This document shows, one piece after another, positions 59,509 through 64,000 of a DNA stretch of 64,000 nt (positions are counted from its first letter, which is position 1; each line of letters opens with the position of its first letter). The stretch covers positions 62,001 to 126,000 of the forward strand of contig CANLYJ010000003.1 of the NCBI GenBank assembly GCA_947495295.1. The letters are read 5' to 3'. The stretch comes from an uncultured Paracoccaceae bacterium. GTDB taxonomy: Bacteria > Pseudomonadota > Alphaproteobacteria > Rhodobacterales > Rhodobacteraceae. Position numbers and translations under genes: made by a program. A model generated the notes under the pieces. The model saw only the letters and a list, made by a program, of their open reading frames with translations. It did not search any database and was not told the origin of the DNA.

Positions 59509-60930
59509 ATGTTCGGGTTCATCTCGCGGCTTCGCGACAATATCAGCATCACCTATGGCCAGAAGGTTTTTCTTTTGGCCACGCTTCCATTGATCGTGGC
59601 GGTGTTCCTGATTTTCCTTGTCGTAACGGCTGAATCGCGGCAATTGGCCGAGCGCGAAATTCAAGCGCTTGAGACGCAGTTGATCGAAACCAAGCGCGCC
59701 GAGCTCAAGAACTACCTGTCCATCGCGCGCACCGCGTTCGTGAATACCTATGGCCGGGCGGCCCCGGATGATGACGCAGCCAAGCTGGCCGTGACAAGAG
59801 AGCTTTCAGCGATGCTTTATGGGCAGGATGGCTATTTCTTTGTGTTCGACTATGACGGCAATAACCTTGTGGCACCCCGGCAAACCTTTCTGATCGGCAA
59901 AAACTGGACGGGTTTGAACGACCTCAACGGAACGCCAATCACTGACGAACTGATCCGGATTGCGCGCAGCGGTGGCGGCTATCACAGCTTTGACTGGCCA
60001 AAGCCATCGACCGGGGCAAATGAACGGATCATTGTATATGTGAACGGGCTCCAGGATTGGCGCTGGGTGATCGGCACCGGCGTTTATATCGACGACGTGC
60101 TGGAAAACGTCGCCGCCGCCCGCGCCGATGTCGAAGCACGGATCAGGCGGACCTCTGTCTATATTGTTGCCATCGCCATTGCAGCGCTGATCGGCGTGTT
60201 TACCACGGGCATGTTCCTCAACATCCGCGAACGCCGGCTGGCGGATGCCAAGCTGAAAGACCTGACACAACGGATCATCGACACCCAAGAGGAAGAGCGC
60301 GGCAGGGTCGCGCGCGAATTGCATGACGGGATCAGCCAGATGCTTGTCGGCGTGCGCTACGCGCTGGAAGTGGCGCGGCGCAAAATGGGGCAAAGCGACA
60401 GTTTGAACAAAGGGATCGACGGGCTGGGCTCTGCCATTCAGGAGGTCAGACGGATCAGCCGCGACCTGCGCCCCGGGGTGCTGGACGATCTGGGGTTGGG
60501 CCCTGCCCTGCAGGCGCTGACAGATGATTTCAGCAAACGCACCGGCATCAATTGCGAATTTGAAACGGTTGTGTTTCGCAACCGGCTGGATGACGAAGCC
60601 CGCATCGCCCTTTACCGGATCGCGCAAGAGGCGCTGACAAATATCGAACGCCATGCGGAAGCCACCAATGTTGAAATTTCTCTCAAAGGGCATCGTAAGG
60701 GCGCAATGCTGAAAGTATTCGACAACGGCAAAGGCATGATCTGGCCGCAGCCAGCAAGGCGATCCAGCGGGTTGGGTCTGCGCAATATGCAGGAACGGAT
60801 CGAACAACTGGGCGGTTCCCTGCGGATCCTGTCCTCCGACACCGGCACGGTGATCGAGGCGCAGGTCCCGCTCACCCATATGCTCAGCCCGCAAAAACCG
60901 GCGGCACAACCCAAAAAGGAAAGCGCATGA
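59509..60930 (+). CDS. Cache-domain sensor histidine kinase (NarX/UhpB type)
   Basis: A 473-residue membrane kinase. The N-terminus holds a transmembrane helix (LPLIVAVFLIFLVVT), an extracytoplasmic single-cache domain (about residues 45-195, MLYGQDGYFFVFDYDGNNLVAPRQ), a second helix (VAIAIAALIGVFTTGMFL) and a HisKA_3 region with the phosphorylated His272 in EEERGRVARELHDGISQML. The HATPase part contains RIAQEALTNIERHAEATNVEI and GLGLRNMQERIEQLGG. The ATG at 59509 or a TTG two codons earlier could be the start. It overlaps the response regulator by 4 bp and probably senses the TRAP substrate. Confidence 0.9.
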   Translation: MFGFISRLRDNISITYGQKVFLLATLPLIVAVFLIFLVVTAESRQLAEREIQALETQLIETKRAELKNYLSIARTAFVNTYGRAAPDDDAAKLAVTRELSAMLYGQDGYFFVFDYDGNNLVAPRQTFLIGKNWTGLNDLNGTPITDELIRIARSGGGYHSFDWPKPSTGANERIIVYVNGLQDWRWVIGTGVYIDDVLENVAAARADVEARIRRTSVYIVAIAIAALIGVFTTGMFLNIRERRLADAKLKDLTQRIIDTQEEERGRVARELHDGISQMLVGVRYALEVARRKMGQSDSLNKGIDGLGSAIQEVRRISRDLRPGVLDDLGLGPALQALTDDFSKRTGINCEFETVVFRNRLDDEARIALYRIAQEALTNIERHAEATNVEISLKGHRKGAMLKVFDNGKGMIWPQPARRSSGLGLRNMQERIEQLGGSLRILSSDTGTVIEAQVPLTHMLSPQKPAAQPKKESA

Positions 60931-61559
60931 CAATCCGTGTTCTGATCGTCGACGACCACCCGATGGTGACCGACGGGATCGAGGCGATTCTTGAAACCTA
61001 TGATGATATTGACGTCGTCGGCACATTGAATAACGGACAAGAGGCGGTGGACCGGGTCAACGAACTGGCCCCCGATATCATCCTGCTGGATCTGAACATG
61101 CCGGGACTTTCGGGCCTGATCGCCACCGAAATGATATTGGAAGCACGGCCAGAGACACGGATTGTCATCCTGTCGATGCATGACAGCCCCGAATATATCT
61201 CGACAGCCCTGAGCCACGGGGCAAAGGGGTATATCCTCAAAGACGTCCCGACCGATGAAATCCGCACGGCCATCGACACCGTCATGCAAGGCGGCGAATA
61301 TATGTGTACCGGGGCAAAAGGGTCGTTGCAGCCAAAGATCAGCGACGGGCGCGAGACTCTGACCAACCGCGAACAGATGATCCTGCTGGAACTGGCACAA
61401 GGGCAATCCAACAAGGATGTGGCCAACACACTGAATATTTCTGTGCGGACAGTGGAAACCCACCGGAACAATATCAAGCGCAAGCTTGGGATCAGCTCAA
61501 CGGCGGGTCTGACACGCTACGCGTTGGAACATGGGGTGCTGCAAGGGACCGGTATATAA
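60927..61559 (+). CDS. NarL-type response regulator
   Basis: A 210-residue regulator with receiver domain (VLIVDDHPMVTDGIEAIL with phospho-acceptor Asp near residue 54 in DIILLDLNMPG) and a C-terminal LuxR HTH (LTNREQMILLELAQGQSNKDVANTLNISVRTVETHRNNIKRKLG). It overlaps the kinase by 4 bp (ATGA). The pair likely controls the divergent TRAP operon. A cluster of hairpins follows its stop. Confidence 0.95.
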   Translation: MTIRVLIVDDHPMVTDGIEAILETYDDIDVVGTLNNGQEAVDRVNELAPDIILLDLNMPGLSGLIATEMILEARPETRIVILSMHDSPEYISTALSHGAKGYILKDVPTDEIRTAIDTVMQGGEYMCTGAKGSLQPKISDGRETLTNREQMILLELAQGQSNKDVANTLNISVRTVETHRNNIKRKLGISSTAGLTRYALEHGVLQGTGI

Positions 61560-61569
61560 AAACGGCGGC

Positions 61570-61701
61570 AAAAAATCTGTGCAACAGATTTTTTCGGCCC
61601 GGCAACATCTGCCAAATAGCAGGGGTTGCAGTAAAAATCTGTTGCACAGATTTTTCTGGCTTTCGCTTTCATGCGAAAGCCCCCGGCGGATCACCGGGGG
61701 C
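61570..61701. terminator. Cluster of four hairpins between convergent genes
   Basis: Hairpins at 61570-61594 and 61633-61655 (AAAAATCTGT/ACAGATTTTT with GCA and TGC loops) are mirror copies of each other. Then 61659-61680 (GCTTTCGC/GCGAAAGC) and 61679-61701 (GCCCCCGG/CCGGGGGC) follow. Any of them could stop transcription from either side; the first two have T-runs on both strands. Confidence 0.85.
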
Positions 61702-61708
61702 GTCTGGA

Positions 61709-62830
61709 TCAGTTTTCAACAGTTTGCTTGATGGCCTCACGCACAATGCTGAACCATTCTCCCGATGTGCGCAGTTCCTGCAGACCGGCATTGATGATCG
61801 GCAACGCATCATTGGCCAACTGATTATCCTTTGACACAAAAATATGGAGTGTCTGCCCGGACGTCAGGGCTTCCAGCTTGACCACCTGATCATCCAGCCC
61901 CAATTCGCGCGCATCCTCTTCTGCGGGCAAGGCATCCAAGGTCAGCACATCAATCTGCCCATCGACCAGCAACTGCCAACAGCCATCCTGGGGGACCGGG
62001 CGGGTCAGTTCCACATTGGGCGGCATCAACTGTTCGGCTTCCAGATCAAAGGTGAACCAGGCTTCAGGGCGGCAAAGGCGGGCGCCAGCCAGATCAGCAT
62101 AAGTGGTCGCACCTTCATAGGCGCTGCCCTTCAACGTGTAATACCCCACAAGCGCCTCGTAAAACGGGGCGGAGTGGTTGAAATCCGTACAGCGAAAGGC
62201 GCTTGCCTCTGACAGGTTATCAAGCTTGTCACAATCAGGTCGGAACCAGGGGAAAACCATATCGGCCGCCCCCGTTGGCAACAGCGTTTCCAGATGCGAC
62301 CCCCAATCATTGATGAATATTAGGGTGTATTCCTGATCGGCATTGCCCAATTCCATGGACCGGTTGACCATCTGCGTGATCAGACCGCCACCGGGCAAAT
62401 CCTCATCCGTGAATGGGGCGTACCCCGTCGCGGTCACGATCCGAAGCGGGCGGTTGACCGCGGGGGCGGGTGTGGCTACCGGGACCGCTGACGCAGTTTC
62501 AGTGGCAGATGATTGTGGCAATGATCCATCCGCGCAAGGGATCTGCAACACCTGCCCCACCTCAACAAGGTTCGGATCAGTCAAAACACCGGTGTTGGCA
62601 TTATAAAGCACCTGAAACCCACCGCGCACCCTAGCGGTTTTGGCAATCCCGCTAAGCGTATCGCCCGAGACAATCGTGTATTCCGTACAAAGCTGCTGTG
62701 CAGCAGCAGATGTCGTCAACATGGGAAACAAGCCGGTCGCAAGTGCAAAACTCGCAGCAATACCGGCGATACTTGGAACCAACTTTGCCACCGGCCTGTC
62801 GCCCTGGCATGTCGCGATCCGCGTTGTCAT
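61709..62830 (-). CDS. LysM domain-solute-binding-domain fusion protein
   Basis: A 373-residue exported protein. After a signal peptide (cut near TSAAAQQ) comes a LysM domain (residues ~48-100: CTEYTIVSGDTLSGIAKTARV, YNANTGVLTDPNLVEVGQVLQIPC), a Ser/Thr/Ala linker, then a SBP_bac_3-like amino-acid-binding domain (from LRIVTATGYAPFTDEDLPGGGLITQMVNRSM to the C-terminus). Two Cys pairs are likely. A peptidoglycan-anchored ligand-binding protein is suggested. I start at 62830 (MTTRIATC) with AAGGA eight bases upstream. No transporter gene lies next to it. Confidence 0.82.
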   Translation of the reverse strand: MTTRIATCQGDRPVAKLVPSIAGIAASFALATGLFPMLTTSAAAQQLCTEYTIVSGDTLSGIAKTARVRGGFQVLYNANTGVLTDPNLVEVGQVLQIPCADGSLPQSSATETASAVPVATPAPAVNRPLRIVTATGYAPFTDEDLPGGGLITQMVNRSMELGNADQEYTLIFINDWGSHLETLLPTGAADMVFPWFRPDCDKLDNLSEASAFRCTDFNHSAPFYEALVGYYTLKGSAYEGATTYADLAGARLCRPEAWFTFDLEAEQLMPPNVELTRPVPQDGCWQLLVDGQIDVLTLDALPAEEDARELGLDDQVVKLEALTSGQTLHIFVSKDNQLANDALPIINAGLQELRTSGEWFSIVREAIKQTVEN

Positions 62831-63127
62831 TTCATAAATCCTTATTTTTTGGTTTCCGATAGCGACACTATCCCGCAAGAAAAAGGCGAAATGTTGACGG
62901 TTTGAGTGTCATCTTACAAAATCACTCAGGATTTTTACATAATGAAATCAGTAACTTAAATATATTCCTGGAAACACCCTCTGTTTCTCATCATTTCCGA
63001 TGAAAAACCAAACATCGGTGCCGAAATCGCAGCGCTGTACAGCCGATCTATCGCGATTGTGCATTGTATTCATCCCGGATCGCGGGCTTGTTTACGCAAA
63101 CACCGGATCAGACCAAGGACCCCGATA
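62831..63127. other. Intergenic region between divergent genes (297 bp)
   Basis: No gene is seen. The middle (about 62925-62970) is AT-rich and probably carries one or both divergent promoters. No clear operator palindrome was noticed. Confidence 0.5.
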
Positions 63128-63997
63128 ATGACCGACACCCCCGCCTACACGCCACCAAAAACCTGGACATGGGACGCCGAAAGCGGCGGACAATTTGCCA
63201 ATATCAACCGTCCTATCGCGGGGCCTACCCACGACAAGGATCTGCCGGTTGGTGAACACCCCTTGCAGCTTTATTCGCTGGCCACACCCAACGGGGTCAA
63301 GGTCACGGTCATGCTGGAAGAACTGCTTGAGGCCGGGCATGACGCCGAATACGACGCTTGGCTGATCAATATTCAGGAAAGCGACCAGTTCGGCAGCGGC
63401 TTTGTCGACATCAACCCCAATTCCAAAATCCCCGCCCTGATGGATCGCGACACCGGCACGCGCGTGTTCGAAAGCGGGGCAATCCTGCTATATCTGGCCG
63501 AAAAATTCGGGGCGTTGCTGCCCAAGGACGCCAAGAACCGGACAGAGGTACTAAACTGGCTCTTCTGGCTGCAAGGCTCCGCGCCTTATCTTGGCGGCGG
63601 CTTTGGCCATTTTTACGCCTACGCCCCGGAAAAGTTCGAATACCCGATCAATCGCTTCGCGATGGAAGCAAAGCGCCAGCTTGATGTGTTGGACCGCAAC
63701 CTTGCCGACCGGGCGTTCCTTGCAGGCGATGAATACTCGATTGCCGATATCGCGACCGCACCTTGGTACGGGGCGCTGGTCAAAGGGCTGGTTTATGACG
63801 CCGCCGAATTCCTTGACACGGGATCATATAAGAACGTGAACCGCTGGACGGACACGATTTTTGCACGTCCCGCCTTCCAGCGCGGCAAGATGGTGAACCG
63901 GGCCTGGGGCGAAGACAGCCAGCAACTGCGCGAACGCCATGCGGCATCGGATTTCGACACCAACACATGGGACAAGATCAAACCGGCAGACGAATAA
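63128..63997 (+). CDS. yghU: Glutathione S-transferase, YghU type
   Basis: A 289-residue Nu-class GST-like disulfide-bond oxidoreductase. The active-site TPNG is in LYSLATPNGVKVTVMLEELLEAG (near residue 52), NPNSKIPALMDRDTGTRVFESGAILLYLAEKF is the glutathione-binding stretch (ES for the gamma-Glu), and the helical C-terminal domain follows. The N-terminal extension (AYTPPKTWTWDAESGGQFANINRPIAG) is characteristic of YghU. Start at 63128. The stop is inside the window. Confidence 0.93.
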   Translation: MTDTPAYTPPKTWTWDAESGGQFANINRPIAGPTHDKDLPVGEHPLQLYSLATPNGVKVTVMLEELLEAGHDAEYDAWLINIQESDQFGSGFVDINPNSKIPALMDRDTGTRVFESGAILLYLAEKFGALLPKDAKNRTEVLNWLFWLQGSAPYLGGGFGHFYAYAPEKFEYPINRFAMEAKRQLDVLDRNLADRAFLAGDEYSIADIATAPWYGALVKGLVYDAAEFLDTGSYKNVNRWTDTIFARPAFQRGKMVNRAWGEDSQQLRERHAASDFDTNTWDKIKPADE

Positions 63998-64000
63998 GAC

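Noticed and set aside
59806..61026. 406-codon minus-strand open frame over the kinase gene
   Set aside because: Antisense to the histidine kinase, whose motifs are intact.

Overview
The window reads as chromosomal DNA of a marine-type alphaproteobacterium of the Rhodobacteraceae (Roseobacter group). The evidence is the gene content and order: argS-SPOR-nagZ-scpA-scpB, yceD-rpmF-plsX-fabH-ihfA-merR, a PIN gene overlapping an RlmI-like methyltransferase gene (the RSP_2648/RSP_2647 pair), tandem DUF2852 genes, ornithine-lipid synthase OlsB, a TRAP transporter with its own two-component system, and Entner-Doudoroff genes. There is no plasmid or phage hallmark, no insertion sequence and no CRISPR array. 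GC is moderately high, except for a visibly lower-GC stretch at about 14.2-16.4 kb and a richer patch at 10.4-11.2 kb.

Layout. 1-6.3 kb: a minus-strand carbohydrate-type ABC import operon with two ATPases (one double, one single), two permeases and two binding proteins. The last binding protein, cut by the window edge, resembles the autoinducer-2 receptor LuxP. A divergent LacI-type regulator (6.4-7.4 kb) faces it across two strong palindromic operators. 7.4-11.9 kb: uup, olsB, msrB and two poorly known genes. 12-13.1 kb: an FMN riboswitch driving a DMT-family riboflavin transporter (ribN type). 13.2-16 kb: an Rrf2 regulator with an AhpD-like protein, then a WYL regulator divergent from an epoxide hydrolase. 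16.4-21.2 kb: bamE, then yceD-rpmF-plsX-fabH-ihfA-merR and tRNA-Pro(GGG). 21.3-33.9 kb: dcd, scpB/scpA/nagZ/SPOR/argS, a ClbS/DfsB-like gene behind a perfect FNR box, a Na+/H+ antiporter, dgt, erpA, a fatty-acid hydroxylase-like gene and xthA.

33.9-44.2 kb: a small secreted protein, an FAD monooxygenase with a zinc-ligand-poor DksA, a MoxR ATPase, and a compact plus-strand run (GNAT, DUF2927 lipoprotein, 56-residue membrane protein, CoxE-like VWA protein, MOSC, M48 protease). The PIN/methyltransferase pair and a DUF6778-like lipoprotein follow. 44.3-50.5 kb: edd-eda behind a LacI-family operator, then glnE and a YbaK/EbsC deacylase. 50.6-54.7 kb: two DUF2852 paralogues, the Bpt aminoacyl-transferase and an MHYT-GGDEF-EAL c-di-GMP enzyme. 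54.7-64 kb: a TRAP transporter with unusually large membrane subunits, a divergent cache-domain histidine kinase/NarL-type regulator pair, a LysM-solute-binding fusion protein and a YghU-type glutathione transferase.

How parts may work together (inference): the LacI regulator at 6.4 kb sees GTTA-N4-TAAC palindromes, and the same motif sits in front of edd-eda at 44.3 kb, which would couple uptake of an unknown sugar-like ligand to the Entner-Doudoroff route. The histidine kinase/response regulator pair probably controls the adjacent TRAP genes through a near-perfect 16-bp dyad. Most of the window is ordinary housekeeping sequence. The parts most worth testing are the LuxP-like twin ABC locus with its operators, the riboflavin switch, the FNR-box gene, the enlarged TRAP subunits and several structured intergenic repeats.
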